Below are positions 35,586 through 44,940 of a stretch of 64,000 nt of DNA, one piece after another. Each line of letters begins with the position of its first letter. The first letter of the stretch is position 1. A program made the position numbers and the translations under genes. Source of the stretch: Erwinia billingiae Eb661 (GTDB lineage Bacteria; Pseudomonadota; Gammaproteobacteria; Enterobacterales; Enterobacteriaceae); the NCBI RefSeq assembly GCF_000196615.1, contig NC_014306.1, forward strand, positions 2,480,001-2,544,000, in the 5' to 3' direction. The notes under the pieces are model-generated. The model was not told the DNA's origin. It saw only the letters and a list, made by a program, of their open reading frames with translations, and searched no databases.

Positions 35586-37055
35586 ATGAGCAATGATCCA
35601 CGTAAACCTACCACCACTGATGCTGGCATCCCGGTTGCCAGCGATGAATACTCATTATCAGTCGGGCCGGATGGCCCTGTCCTGCTCCACGATCACTATC
35701 TGATTGAACAGATGGCGAACTTTAACCGTGAACGCATTCCGGAACGCCAGCCGCATGCGAAAGGCAGCGGTGCCTTTGGCCACTTTGAAGTGACCCATGA
35801 TGTCAGCCAGTACACCAAAGCCGCCGTTTTCCAGCCGGGAACCAAAACCGATCTGGTGATGCGATTCTCTACCGTTGCCGGTGAACGCGGCAGCCCGGAT
35901 ACCTGGCGCGATCCGCGTGGTTTCTCGATCAAGTTCTATACCACCGAAGGCAACTACGACATGGTGGGCAACAACACGCCAGTGTTCTTTATCCGTGACC
36001 CGATGAAGTTCCAGCACTTTATTCGCTCGCAAAAGCGTCGGGCGGATAACAACCTGCGCGATAACGATATGCAGTGGGATTTCTGGTCGCTGTCACCCGA
36101 GTCAGCGCATCAGGTGACCTATCTGATGGGCGATCGCGGCATTCCCAAAAACTGGCGCCATATGAACGGCTACTCCAGCCATACCTATATGTGGGTGAAT
36201 GCGGCGGGCGAGAAGTTCTGGGTGAAATACCATTTCCATACCGATCAGGGTATTGAGAACCTGACTCAGGAAGAAGCCGATAAGCTGGCGGGTGAAGACG
36301 GTGATTACCATACCCGCGATCTGTTCATGTCGATCAAAAACGGCCAGTTCCCAAGCTGGACGCTGCATATGCAAATCATGCCGTTTGCCGAAGCGGAAAC
36401 CTACCGCTTTAACCCGTTTGACCTGACCAAGATCTGGCCGCACAGCGATTATCCGCTGATCCCGGTGGGCAAATTAACCCTTAACCGTAACCCAACGGAT
36501 AACCATGCGCAGATTGAACAGGCTGCCTTTGAGCCCAACAACCTGGTGCCCGGCATTGGTTTGAGCCCGGATAAAATGCTGATTGGCCGCGTATTCTCTT
36601 ATGCTGATGCGCACCGTGCGCGTCTGGGCGTCAATTACAAGCAGATCCCGGTCAATGCGCCACACTCGCCGGTGAACAGCTACAGCAAAGATGGCGCCAT
36701 GCGCATGAATCCGGTGTCCGATCCGGTCTATGCGCCTAACTCCAAAGGTGGCCCGGTGGCGGATGGCGATCGTTATCCGACCGACTCGACCTGGCCGTCG
36801 AGCGGCGAGATGGTGCGCGCGCCATACACCCTGCGCCGCGATGATGACGATTTTGGCCAGGCCAATACGTTGATCAATAAGGTGATGGATCAGGCGGGAC
36901 GCGATCGTCTGGTGAGTAACGTTACCGGCCATCTGCTGAATGGCGTTGAGGAACCGGTGTTGTCGCGCGCCTTTGAATACTGGCGCAATATCGACCAGAC
37001 CATCGGCGACCGCATTGCCCAGCAGGTCACTGACGAACGGGCGAAACGCAGCTAA
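35586..37055 (+). CDS. katA: Monofunctional haem catalase, small-subunit type
   Basis: 489 residues; degrades hydrogen peroxide to water and oxygen in the cytosol. The active-site His is in [20 protein letters not shown], the distal Asn in [19 protein letters not shown], and the proximal haem Tyr in [22 protein letters not shown]-binding clade features are compatible, and length and order are those of clade 3 KatA enzymes. The start follows GGAGAG. It is monocistronic and closed by a strong terminator. No OxyR site was identified in the 100 bp upstream. Confidence 0.96.
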   Translation: MSNDPRKPTTTDAGIPVASDEYSLSVGPDGPVLLHDHYLIEQMANFNRERIPERQPHAKGSGAFGHFEVTHDVSQYTKAAVFQPGTKTDLVMRFSTVAGERGSPDTWRDPRGFSIKFYTTEGNYDMVGNNTPVFFIRDPMKFQHFIRSQKRRADNNLRDNDMQWDFWSLSPESAHQVTYLMGDRGIPKNWRHMNGYSSHTYMWVNAAGEKFWVKYHFHTDQGIENLTQEEADKLAGEDGDYHTRDLFMSIKNGQFPSWTLHMQIMPFAEAETYRFNPFDLTKIWPHSDYPLIPVGKLTLNRNPTDNHAQIEQAAFEPNNLVPGIGLSPDKMLIGRVFSYADAHRARLGVNYKQIPVNAPHSPVNSYSKDGAMRMNPVSDPVYAPNSKGGPVADGDRYPTDSTWPSSGEMVRAPYTLRRDDDDFGQANTLINKVMDQAGRDRLVSNVTGHLLNGVEEPVLSRAFEYWRNIDQTIGDRIAQQVTDERAKRS

Positions 37056-37070
37056 TCGTCTTAAATAACA

Positions 37071-37102
37071 AAATGGCCTTCGCAATGAAGGCCATTTTTT
37101 TT
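37071..37102. terminator. Terminator between katA and proX (usable by both)
   Basis: AAATGGCCTTC and GAAGGCCATTT pair perfectly around a 5-nt loop, followed by TTTTT on the plus strand and preceded by A-rich DNA that gives T residues on the minus strand. Confidence 0.88.
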
Positions 37103-37125
37103 GTCTTAACGCACGCGAAACGGCG

Positions 37126-38124
37126 TTATTTGGCAGCAGCAGCAGCCTGTTTCACCCAGCCATCGAATGTCGCCTGATGGGAGGCAATCCAGCCATCCAC
37201 ATGACGGTCGATATCGTCGGAACTGCCCTGTCCTTCATGCATCCGCAGGTTTTGCGCATTCACGTCCGCCAGCGGCAGCTTCATCACCGCAAACAGCTTC
37301 GCCGCGGCCGGATTCGCCTGGGCCCAGGCCTTGTTAGCAACGATATGTTCGTTGTTCACCGGGAAGCCGTAATTCTTGCCGTTGGGTAAAGTGGTATCCA
37401 GATCTTTCTGGCTACCCGGATTAGCAGAATGCGGCACCGTTAACCACACCACATCTTTCCCTGGCTTAAGTTCATCGCTGACCCAGTAAGGCGTCCAGGT
37501 GTAATAAAGCACCGGCTTGCCGGCCTTAAATCGGGTGAGCGTATCGGCGATAATCGCGGAATAATTTCCCTGGTTCTGCACCACCGTATTACTCAGGCCA
37601 TACGCTTCAATCTGGGTGCTGATTACCGAGCCACATACCCAGCCAGGATTACAGCCGGCAAGGTCAGCTTTGCCATCGCCATCGGCATCAAATAATTTGG
37701 CGATATTGGGATCTTTCAGCTGCGAAATATCGTGGATATGATATTTGTCCGCAGTCTTTTTATCGATCAGATAGCCCTGCGCTGCACCGGAAATATAGGT
37801 GCCCTGACGATAAAATTTATTGTCGCCACCTGCTGAGGCGTACATGTCCTTTTGCAGCGGATCCCAGTTGACCGCCATATAGGTGGCGTCACCGCTGGCA
37901 ATCGCCGTGTAGGCCACGTTGTAATCCACTTCTTTGATCGGTTGAACGTCGTAACCTAACGCCTGTAAGGCCCGGTTAACCAGCTCGGTCTGGAAGGTTT
38001 CTTCCGGCAAGCTACTCTGTACGGCGTTAACCACTACACCTTTGCCTGGTAACGTTGCCGAGAACGCTGGGGATGCACTGGCAAGGGTTGTAATGGCTAA
38101 CGTCAAAATTCCGCTGGTTCGCAT
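37126..38124 (-). CDS. proX: Glycine betaine/proline-betaine periplasmic binding protein ProX
   Basis: 332 residues with a signal peptide cleaved near FSA-TLPGKG. Diagnostic ProX segments are [35 protein letters not shown] with the ligand-box Trp, [10 protein letters not shown] with its disulphide Cys pair, and [20 protein letters not shown]. The protein normally delivers osmoprotectant to ProVW, but no permease or ATPase gene is adjacent. This is therefore an orphan copy that must use a ProVW encoded elsewhere or be a specialised variant. About 340 bp of promoter DNA lie upstream. Confidence 0.93.
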   Translation of the reverse strand: MRTSGILTLAITTLASASPAFSATLPGKGVVVNAVQSSLPEETFQTELVNRALQALGYDVQPIKEVDYNVAYTAIASGDATYMAVNWDPLQKDMYASAGGDNKFYRQGTYISGAAQGYLIDKKTADKYHIHDISQLKDPNIAKLFDADGDGKADLAGCNPGWVCGSVISTQIEAYGLSNTVVQNQGNYSAIIADTLTRFKAGKPVLYYTWTPYWVSDELKPGKDVVWLTVPHSANPGSQKDLDTTLPNGKNYGFPVNNEHIVANKAWAQANPAAAKLFAVMKLPLADVNAQNLRMHEGQGSSDDIDRHVDGWIASHQATFDGWVKQAAAAAK

Positions 38125-38467
38125 GATGAGTCCTTTTTATTTTTTTAGGTGTTAACGCTAAAAATAGAAGAAAAAATCACGCCACTCTCTTACAAATAAC
38201 AACAGCCACTCTGGCAGTTTTTGGGTAAATATTTGCTGCGCTGAGTGAGGGTTATTTCATGAATAACGTATCAGGGAGTGCCGCAATATATTTAACGGGG
38301 TATACCCTACCACAGTGAAATTCTGAGGCAACCGGAAATGTCCGGCTCTCAGACCCCGGTCTTTAGCCCGATCCACGTCATAAGAATTTCCTATGCGTGC
38401 CACCTCTGCCGGAAAAAACCGATCAGCGTTACGATAGTGCGCAGACCAGCCAACCGACGAGAAACTG
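38125..38467. other. Divergent promoter region between proX and the PAT-like gene
   Basis: 343 bases. The first 200 are AT-rich and promoter-like for proX; the second half is GC-richer. No gene is supported and no operator was recognised. Confidence 0.4.
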
Positions 38468-38992
38468 ATGGAAATTGTTACGGCGCAAGCCGCTCATGTT
38501 GCAGGAATACAGCAGATTTATGCGTGGCACGTCCTTAATGGACTGGCGACTTTTGAGACCGAACCGCCTACTGCGGATGAGATGCTGGCAAGGCTTGCGA
38601 AAGTACAGGAAAGCGGAGGATTCTGGCTGGTGGCATTAGAAGAGCACCGGGTTGTCGGCTACTGCTACCTGGCGCCCTACCGCCCGCGTTATGCTTATCG
38701 CTTTACGCTGGAGGATTCGATCTATCTCGATCCTGACTGCGCCGGACGCGGTATTGGCCGCGCGTTGCTCGGTGAAGGCCTGCGCCAGGCGCAGGAAGCC
38801 GGATTCCGTCAGGTGATGACCGTCGTCGGCAACAGTGAAAATGTGGCTTCACTGGCCCTGCACCGCTCGCTGGGTTTTGAGCTGACCGGCGTACTGAAAT
38901 CCGTGGGCTTTAAGCATGGCCGCTGGGTAGATACCGTGATGATGCAATGCACGCTGGGTGAAGGCGACACCACGATACCTCAGGATCGCTAA
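38468..38992 (+). CDS. Phosphinothricin/methionine-sulfoximine-type GNAT acetyltransferase
   Basis: A 174-residue GNAT protein of the Pat/Bar/MnaT subgroup. TFETEPPTADEML at the N-terminus, GYCYLAPYRPRYAYRFTLED, the acetyl-CoA loop CAGRGIGRALLGEGL, the GNSENVASLALHRSLGFELT block and GVLKSVGFKHGRWVDTVMMQ at the end are all characteristic of the subgroup. Members acetylate phosphinothricin, methionine sulfoximine or methionine sulfone. The physiological substrate is likely a toxic amino-acid analogue. The stop lies 3 bp from the stop of the convergent RspA-like gene. Confidence 0.9.
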   Translation: MEIVTAQAAHVAGIQQIYAWHVLNGLATFETEPPTADEMLARLAKVQESGGFWLVALEEHRVVGYCYLAPYRPRYAYRFTLEDSIYLDPDCAGRGIGRALLGEGLRQAQEAGFRQVMTVVGNSENVASLALHRSLGFELTGVLKSVGFKHGRWVDTVMMQCTLGEGDTTIPQDR

Positions 38993-38995
38993 GCG

Positions 38996-40249
38996 TTATG
39001 GTCGGGCGGCGGTGCCGTCCGGCAAACGTGCGTTAGTCCAGTCCGGCAAGCCACCGGTCACCGGGAAGCGTTTCGCCTTCTCTTCATCAATATCGACGCC
39101 CAGTCCCGGACGATCGCTCAGGTAGGCATAGCCGCGATCGATTTCAGGACAACCCGGGAACACCTCCATCAGCGCATCATTCACCGGCGTATATTCCTGA
39201 ATTCCGAAGTTGGTGACGCTCATATCCAGATGCAAATTGGCTGCCACGCCCACCGGCGAGATATCGCCCGGTCCGTGCCAGGCCGTGCGCACGCCGTGGA
39301 TCTCGGCATAGGTGGCCAGTTTTTTCGCCGGGGTAATGCCGCCAATGGTGCTAACGTGGCAACGGATATAATCAATCAGCTGTTGCTGAATCAACGGCTT
39401 CCACTCGTTGACGTGGGTAAACAGCTCACCCATCGAGATCGGCGTGCTGCTCTGTGCGCGGATCATTTTCAGCCAGTCGATATTTTCCGGCGCAACCGGA
39501 TCTTCGAGGAAGAACAGCTGATAGGGCTCCAGGCTCTTGGCCAGCTGCACTGACGCGACCGGCGTAATGCGTTCATGCACATCGTGGATAAACTCGACGC
39601 CAAAGCCAAGCTTGTTGCGCAGATGGTCGAACAGACGCGGCACCGCGCGGGCGTAAGCATCCGGATCGAAATAAATGCCCGGCGTCTGCGAACGCGGTGA
39701 GACCTTCGGCTGAATATTGCGCGCCTTCGCCAGTTTGCCGGCGATAAGCTTGAGATCGTCTGTGCCGGCACCGCCGTACATGCCCATCTGGCAACGAACA
39801 TACTGATAACCCTCTTCCATTCTGGCGCGAATGTTATCTTCCACTTCGACTTCATCGGCACCATCGCAGTGGCGGTAGAGCGGAATGCCGTCGCGGCAAC
39901 GTCCGCCCAGCAACTGGTACACCGGCAGGCCTGCCACTTTCCCTTTGATATCCCACAGCGCCATATCCACGCCCGAAAGCGCATTGTTCATCACCGGGCC
40001 GCTGCGCCAGTAACCGCTGACCGCCGCCGACTGCCAGATATCTTCATTGCGCAGCGGATCCTTACCAATCAGGAACGGCTTCATATAGTTTTCAATTGCG
40101 GCTTCCACGGCAAAAATGCGCTGGGTAAAGGTGGCGCAGCCGAGGCCGTACAATCCCGGCTGATTGGTTTCCACTTTCACCACCACCAGGTCGATACCAC
40201 CCGGGGCGGTCAGCAGCGTTTTAATGTTGGTAATTTTCAACGTTTCCAT
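38996..40249 (-). CDS. rspA: RspA/ManD-family sugar-acid dehydratase (enolase superfamily)
   Basis: A 417-residue Mg2+-dependent dehydratase. METLKITNIKTLLTAPGG starts the capping domain. The barrel includes PLYRHCDGADEVEVEDNI, EFIHDVHERITPVASVQLAK, LFFLEDPVAPENIDWLKMIR and ISMGELFTHVNEWKPLI, which are the metal and acid-base segments of the ManD subgroup. Members dehydrate D-mannonate and/or D-gluconate to 2-keto-3-deoxygluconate, many with low activity. It follows the GntR gene in the same direction and lies opposite an IdnO/IdnD cluster, so hexonate catabolism is the likely context. Confidence 0.88.
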   Translation of the reverse strand: METLKITNIKTLLTAPGGIDLVVVKVETNQPGLYGLGCATFTQRIFAVEAAIENYMKPFLIGKDPLRNEDIWQSAAVSGYWRSGPVMNNALSGVDMALWDIKGKVAGLPVYQLLGGRCRDGIPLYRHCDGADEVEVEDNIRARMEEGYQYVRCQMGMYGGAGTDDLKLIAGKLAKARNIQPKVSPRSQTPGIYFDPDAYARAVPRLFDHLRNKLGFGVEFIHDVHERITPVASVQLAKSLEPYQLFFLEDPVAPENIDWLKMIRAQSSTPISMGELFTHVNEWKPLIQQQLIDYIRCHVSTIGGITPAKKLATYAEIHGVRTAWHGPGDISPVGVAANLHLDMSVTNFGIQEYTPVNDALMEVFPGCPEIDRGYAYLSDRPGLGVDIDEEKAKRFPVTGGLPDWTNARLPDGTAARP

Positions 40250-40273
40250 AAGTCTCTCCGGATCACCGCAATG

Positions 40274-40291
40274 ATGTATGATCTCCTACAT
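40274..40291. promoter_or_regulatory. Possible regulator site in front of rspA
   Basis: ATGTA and TACAT are inverted around 8 bases, containing CTCCTACAT, which shares CCTACA with the site at 41131. It lies 25 bp upstream of the rspA start. A weak signal. Confidence 0.35.
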
Positions 40292-40333
40292 GTTAGAGGT
40301 AAATAAAAACCTCATGACGAGGTTTTCTTAAGG

Positions 40334-41041
40334 TTATTTCTCTGTCAGCTTCACTTCTGTAATCGCGTCCACGTTGTGGGCCATGGCATTGTTTAACGTC
40401 TCGCTGGCGGTGGTCGCGTCGCGATTCTTCAGTGCCATAAACACTTTGATATGTGCTTCAACACTTTCCAGCGTGATCCCCAGTACCCGGTTTAACTCTT
40501 CAAGGTAATGGATATAAATGTTCTTCAGCGACTCCATCACATGGATGAAGACCTTGTTATGCGACGCCTTAACGATTGCCAGATGGAAATCATAGTCGGC
40601 CTGCGAATATTTCTTATAGTCGTCTTTGCTGACCAGCATGCGGTTTAAGGCCTGCTCCAACTGGCGGATGTCCTCATCCGTCGCCTTCTCTACCGCCAGG
40701 TCCATACAGCGGAATTCCACGGTCTGACGAAACACCCGCATATCATCAAACTCTTCCTGCGACAGGTGCAGGATCGGCTGGTTGTCACTGAACGCGCCAT
40801 AGCGGGCGATCTCACGGGTGACGTAGGTGCCCTTGCCCTGATGGGTGATCACCACGCCCAGATCGCGCAGCTTCTGCACGGCACTGCGAACGCTGACGCG
40901 GCTGACGTTAAAGGTCTGCGTCAGCTCTGACTCGGAAGGCAGCTTGCAGCCGGGCTCCCAGACGCCGTCCTGGATATTCTTTTTCATTTGCTCGTAGATA
41001 ACGTTCACCACGTTATGCTTCTGCACGCTTTCCAGTGTCAC
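40334..41041 (-). CDS. GntR-family (FadR subfamily) transcriptional regulator
   Basis: 235 residues. The N-terminal winged helix reads GVWEPGCKLPSESELTQTFN, VSRVSVRSAVQKLRDLGVV and HQGKGTYVTRE. The C-terminal FCD domain carries DDMRVFRQTVEFRCMDLAVE and the metal/ligand pattern DYDFHLAIVKASHN. FCD regulators respond to small organic acids. It is upstream of rspA by 84 bp and divergent from the idnO-type operon across 362 bp, so it probably represses both units until a hexonate-derived inducer binds. Confidence 0.88.
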   Translation of the reverse strand: MTLESVQKHNVVNVIYEQMKKNIQDGVWEPGCKLPSESELTQTFNVSRVSVRSAVQKLRDLGVVITHQGKGTYVTREIARYGAFSDNQPILHLSQEEFDDMRVFRQTVEFRCMDLAVEKATDEDIRQLEQALNRMLVSKDDYKKYSQADYDFHLAIVKASHNKVFIHVMESLKNIYIHYLEELNRVLGITLESVEAHIKVFMALKNRDATTASETLNNAMAHNVDAITEVKLTEK

Positions 41042-41130
41042 GTCTTTCCCCTGTTGCTGGTTAATGTCGCCATTCTATTCTGCTGGCTTGCTGATACCAG
41101 CAAAACAGCATGATTGACGTCGACCATCAG

Positions 41131-41143
41131 CTTGTCCTACAAG
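41131..41143. promoter_or_regulatory. Candidate GntR operator
   Basis: CTTGTCCTACAAG has perfect 5-base arms around a 3-base centre, the size expected for FadR-type GntR proteins. It lies 90 bp upstream of the regulator gene. Confidence 0.5.
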
Positions 41144-41208
41144 TCCGAATCTCTTTTTAGCACTCCCAATATCTCTCTGGCAAGGAATAGTTTTTCACTG
41201 TGCCAGAC

Positions 41209-41224
41209 TGTGAAGTGAATCACA
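41209..41224. promoter_or_regulatory. CRP-cAMP binding site
   Basis: TGTGAAGTGAATCACA matches the CRP consensus TGTGA-N6-TCACA in all ten conserved bases. It stands in the divergent region between the GntR/rspA unit and the idnO-like operon and predicts catabolite control. Confidence 0.82.
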
Positions 41225-41403
41225 AAACCGCCTCATCACCCTGTTTTTACAGGCTATATTCAAGGCATAAAGTGGCCACACCACAGATTATTGTGATCGG
41301 GGCTACAATTTCTTAACCTGTAGATTGCTCAACTACCTCGCCTCACGTAGATCTAAAAACACAACTTGTTAGTCATGTTACATGAAGTTTTTCAGGAGTG
41401 ATT

Positions 41404-42171
41404 ATGTCTTCACTGTTCTCTCTCAGCGGCAAAACCGCGCTGATTACCGGTTCAACTCGCGGTCTGGGACTGGCCTACGCACAGGGACTGGCCGCTGCCG
41501 GTGCAACGGTCATTCTGAACGGCACCCAGGAAAGCCATATGCAGACGGCGCTGGCCACGTTGAAGGAACAGGGCGCCAATGCGCATGGCTTCCTGTTCAA
41601 CGTGGCGGATGAAGACGCGGTCGAAGCGGTGTTTAAGGAGCTCGACGATCGGGATATTCATGTCGATATCGTGATCAACAACGCCGGCATTCAGTTCCGT
41701 CAGCCGATGCTTGAGCTGGCGTTAAGTGACTGGCAGCGCGTGCTGGACGTAAACCTGACCAGCGCCTTTCTGATCGGCCGAACCGCCGCCCGACGTATGG
41801 TATCCCGCACAACCGGCGGCAAAATTATCAATATCGGATCGCTGACCAGCGAGGCCGCCCGCGCCACGGTGGCGCCTTATACCGCGGCGAAAGGCGGCAT
41901 CAAGCTGCTGACCAAATCAATGGCCGCTGAATGGGCACAGTACAACATCCAGAGTAATGCAATTGGTCCCGGCTACATCCTTACCGATATGAACCAGGCG
42001 CTGGTCGATAACGTTGAGTTCGATCAATGGGTGCGCAACAGCAACCCCTCCGGCCGCTGGGGAAAACCCGATGAACTGATTGGCACCGCCGTGTACCTGG
42101 CGTCTGACGCCTCTAATTACGTCAACGGCCAGATCATCTATGTCGATGGTGGCTGGCTGGCCACGCTGTAA
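41404..42171 (+). CDS. SDR oxidoreductase, gluconate 5-dehydrogenase (IdnO)-like
   Basis: 255 residues from ATG 41404 behind CAGGAG. It is a classical SDR: TGSTRGLGLAYAQGLAAAGA for the cofactor, NNAGIQFRQPMLEL, the catalytic Ser in NIGSLTSEAARATVAPYTAA with Tyr and then Lys (YTAAKGG), and GPGYILTDMNQALV. The overall pattern agrees with IdnO/gluconate 5-dehydrogenase, which reduces 5-ketogluconate to gluconate with NADPH. IdnD, which supplies 5-ketogluconate from L-idonate, is the last gene of the same operon, which supports this role. Confidence 0.85.
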   Translation: MSSLFSLSGKTALITGSTRGLGLAYAQGLAAAGATVILNGTQESHMQTALATLKEQGANAHGFLFNVADEDAVEAVFKELDDRDIHVDIVINNAGIQFRQPMLELALSDWQRVLDVNLTSAFLIGRTAARRMVSRTTGGKIINIGSLTSEAARATVAPYTAAKGGIKLLTKSMAAEWAQYNIQSNAIGPGYILTDMNQALVDNVEFDQWVRNSNPSGRWGKPDELIGTAVYLASDASNYVNGQIIYVDGGWLATL

Positions 42172-42257
42172 CCGTCTCACGAGCACAACATAATAATCCC
42201 GCCAGGCAATAAGACCTGGCCTCGTGCCCTACCGTTCGAAAACGCCGAGGTACTACC

Positions 42258-43547
42258 ATGAACCAGACCCGTGCAGGGACATTGCCCGCCAGCCGCTGGG
42301 GGAAACTGATCCCCATCGCCTTTATCACTTACAATCTTGCCTATCTGGACCGCGCCAATTATGGCTTTGGTGCGGCGGCCGGACTGGCAGAAGATCTGAA
42401 TATCACCCCAGGCATCTCTTCTCTGCTGGGCGCCCTGTTCTTCCTCGGCTACTTCTTCTTTCAGGTGCCTGGCGGGATTTATGCGGAAAAGCATTCGGCA
42501 AAGCGTCTGATTTTCTGGAGCCTGATCCTCTGGGGGATACTGGCTGCGGCCACCGGTATGGTGCACAACATCGCCCTGCTGGCGGCCATCCGCTTCCTGC
42601 TGGGTGTGGCGGAAAGCGTGGTGATGCCGGCGATGCTGATCTTTCTCAGCCACTGGTTTACCCGCGCGGAACGCTCCAAAGCCAACACCTTTTTGTTCCT
42701 TGGCAACCCGATTACCGTGTTGTGGATGTCGATCCTCTCCGGTTACCTGGTTAATGCCTTTGGCTGGCGCGGAATGTTTATTATCGAAGGGGTGCCCGCT
42801 ATCCTCTGGGCCTTTATCTGGTGGGCGGTGTACGCCGACCGGCCGCGCGATGCTAAATGGCTGAACGACAGCGAAAAGCGATCCATTGAAGAAGCGCTGG
42901 CGGCTGAGCAGGAAAATATCAAACCGGTTAAAAACTACCGTGAAGCGTTTCGTTCACCGAAAGTGCTGGCGCTGGCCTTTATCCACTTTTTCTGGAATAT
43001 CGGCATGTACGGTTTCATTATGTGGCTGCCGTCGATGCTCAAATCCGCGTCCGGCCTCGGCATCGTCGCTACCGGCTGGCTTTCTGCCGCCCCTTATGTG
43101 CTTGCCATTCCGCTGATGCTCGCCGCATCCTGGTTCTCCGATAAATTCCAGCAACGTAAATTGATCGTGGTGCTGTTCCTGGGGCTGGGCGCCGTCTGCT
43201 TTATCGCCTCGTTCAGCATTGGTGCGTCGCACTTCTGGCTCTCCTGGGCACTGCTGGTGATTGCCGGCGGCGCAATGTACACGCCGTACGGTCCGTTTTT
43301 TGCCGCCATCCCTGAAATGATCCCGCGCAACGTGGTCGCTGGCGCCATGTCCTTTGTGGTGTGCTTTGGTGCGCTGGGTTCCTTCGTCGGCGCGTGGATT
43401 GTCGGTTATCTGAATGGCGTCACCGGCAGCCCGGATGCGTCTTATGTCTTTATGGGCGGATCGCTGGTGTTTGCAGTGCTGCTGACCGCTCTGACCCGGT
43501 TCAGCAGTCAGACGCCGGTCGTGGCGAAAACCACGTCAGCTTACTGA
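42258..43547 (+). CDS. MFS transporter, anion:cation symporter family (hexonate-type), first of two
   Basis: 429 residues with about 12 membrane helices. The ACS-family features are ITYNLAYLDRANYGFGAAAG in helix 1, FFLGYFFFQVPGGIYAEKHS after helix 2, and RFLLGVAESVVMPAMLIFLS in helix 4. The family imports sugar acids such as galactonate, glucarate or tartrate with protons. It stands between the IdnO-like and IdnD genes and starts 86 bp after the former. Hexonate is the probable substrate. Confidence 0.88.
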   Translation: MNQTRAGTLPASRWGKLIPIAFITYNLAYLDRANYGFGAAAGLAEDLNITPGISSLLGALFFLGYFFFQVPGGIYAEKHSAKRLIFWSLILWGILAAATGMVHNIALLAAIRFLLGVAESVVMPAMLIFLSHWFTRAERSKANTFLFLGNPITVLWMSILSGYLVNAFGWRGMFIIEGVPAILWAFIWWAVYADRPRDAKWLNDSEKRSIEEALAAEQENIKPVKNYREAFRSPKVLALAFIHFFWNIGMYGFIMWLPSMLKSASGLGIVATGWLSAAPYVLAIPLMLAASWFSDKFQQRKLIVVLFLGLGAVCFIASFSIGASHFWLSWALLVIAGGAMYTPYGPFFAAIPEMIPRNVVAGAMSFVVCFGALGSFVGAWIVGYLNGVTGSPDASYVFMGGSLVFAVLLTALTRFSSQTPVVAKTTSAY

Positions 43548-43563
43548 CCACAGGGAGGTAAAA

Positions 43564-44931
43564 ATGATCATGAAACCGACCCGTTCACGCCTGAGCATTT
43601 TGATGATGCTGTTTGTGGTGACCGCGATAAATTATATGGACCGCGCCAATCTCTCGGTGGCCGGTTCCCATATTCAGGGACAATTTGAGCTGTCCCCGAC
43701 GCAGCTCGGACTGCTGTTCTCGATGTTTACCTGGTTTTATGCCATGAGCCAGATCCCGGTGGGCTATATTCTCGACCGGGTAGGCTCCCGGATCCTGTAT
43801 GGCAGCGCTATCGTGCTGTGGAGCGTCTTCACCTTTGTGATGGGCTTTGCGTCTCACCATATCTTCGCCACCGCGACCGCATCCTTTGCGATGCTGCTGG
43901 TCTGCAGGGCGTTAATTGGCGTGGCGGAAGCACCCTCGTTCCCGTCCAATACTAAGATCATTGCCAGCTGGTTCCCGGACCATGAACGGGCGCGCGCCAC
44001 GGCGTTTTACTCCAGCGCGCAGTACATTGGCCTGGCCTTATTGACGCCGTTACTGTCGTTTATCGTGGCCGAATACGGCTGGGAAGCCTCGTTCTATCTG
44101 TCGGGCGGCGTGGGAATTATTTTTGGCATCTACTGGCTGATTGCCTACCGCGATCCGCAGGACAGTAAAAAGGTCAACGACGCCGAGCTGGCCTACATAC
44201 GTGACGGTGGCGGTTACGGCTCGGCCAATCAGCAAGGGGGAAATGGCAAAGTAAACTGGGCCAGCGTGAAGCACATTCTGCGTCAGCGCACCGTCTGGGG
44301 ACTGTTTATTGCCCAGTTTGCGGCCTCCTCCACACTCTATTTCTTCCTGACGTGGTTTATTGTCTATCTGGAGAAAGGGCTGGGCTTATCGATTGCCAAA
44401 GCTGGGATCGGCGCGATGTTCCCTTACCTGATGGCGATGGCTGGGGTGCTGTGCGGTGGAACCCTGAGCGATATGCTGCTGAAAAAAGGCCACAGCCGCA
44501 CCTATGCCCGCAAGCTGCCGGTGATGGCCGGTTTGCTGGTGACGACGTCGATCGCGCTGGTGAATTTCTTCCAGCACAGCCCGACCATCGCCATCGCCAT
44601 CCTGTCAGTGGCCTTCTTCGCCAATGCGTTTTCCAATCTGGGTTGGGTGGTATGCAGTGATGTGATCCCCCGCCATCTGATTGGCACCATCGGTGGATTT
44701 CTCAACATTTTCGGTAACCTTTCCGGGATTATCAGCCCGATCGTGATTGGCGTGATCCTGCAACGCACGCAAAACTTCCAGTATGCCATGTGGTATATCG
44801 CCGCCGTGGCGCTGATCGGTTTTCTCGCCTACTTATTACTGGTGGGTAAAATTGAGGTGATTTCGCTGCCGGACGATCGGGGGCAAGAAAAAGAGCCGCA
44901 GAAACCGTTCAAAAACCCGTCCAAAGCCTGA
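43564..44931 (+). CDS. MFS transporter, anion:cation symporter family (hexonate-type), second of two
   Basis: 455 residues, about 12 helices. GGGAGG stands 5 bases before ATG 43564. Markers are NYMDRANLSVAGSHIQGQFE, FTWFYAMSQIPVGYILDRVG, CRALIGVAEAPSFPSNTKII and SWFPDHERARATAFYSSAQY. It is not a duplicate of the preceding carrier: the two differ through most of their length, so they likely take different sugar acids, for example L-idonate versus D-gluconate or 5-ketogluconate. It is 16 bp behind the first carrier and 9 bp before idnD. Confidence 0.9.
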   Translation: MIMKPTRSRLSILMMLFVVTAINYMDRANLSVAGSHIQGQFELSPTQLGLLFSMFTWFYAMSQIPVGYILDRVGSRILYGSAIVLWSVFTFVMGFASHHIFATATASFAMLLVCRALIGVAEAPSFPSNTKIIASWFPDHERARATAFYSSAQYIGLALLTPLLSFIVAEYGWEASFYLSGGVGIIFGIYWLIAYRDPQDSKKVNDAELAYIRDGGGYGSANQQGGNGKVNWASVKHILRQRTVWGLFIAQFAASSTLYFFLTWFIVYLEKGLGLSIAKAGIGAMFPYLMAMAGVLCGGTLSDMLLKKGHSRTYARKLPVMAGLLVTTSIALVNFFQHSPTIAIAILSVAFFANAFSNLGWVVCSDVIPRHLIGTIGGFLNIFGNLSGIISPIVIGVILQRTQNFQYAMWYIAAVALIGFLAYLLLVGKIEVISLPDDRGQEKEPQKPFKNPSKA

Positions 44932-44940
44932 GGATTTGTT

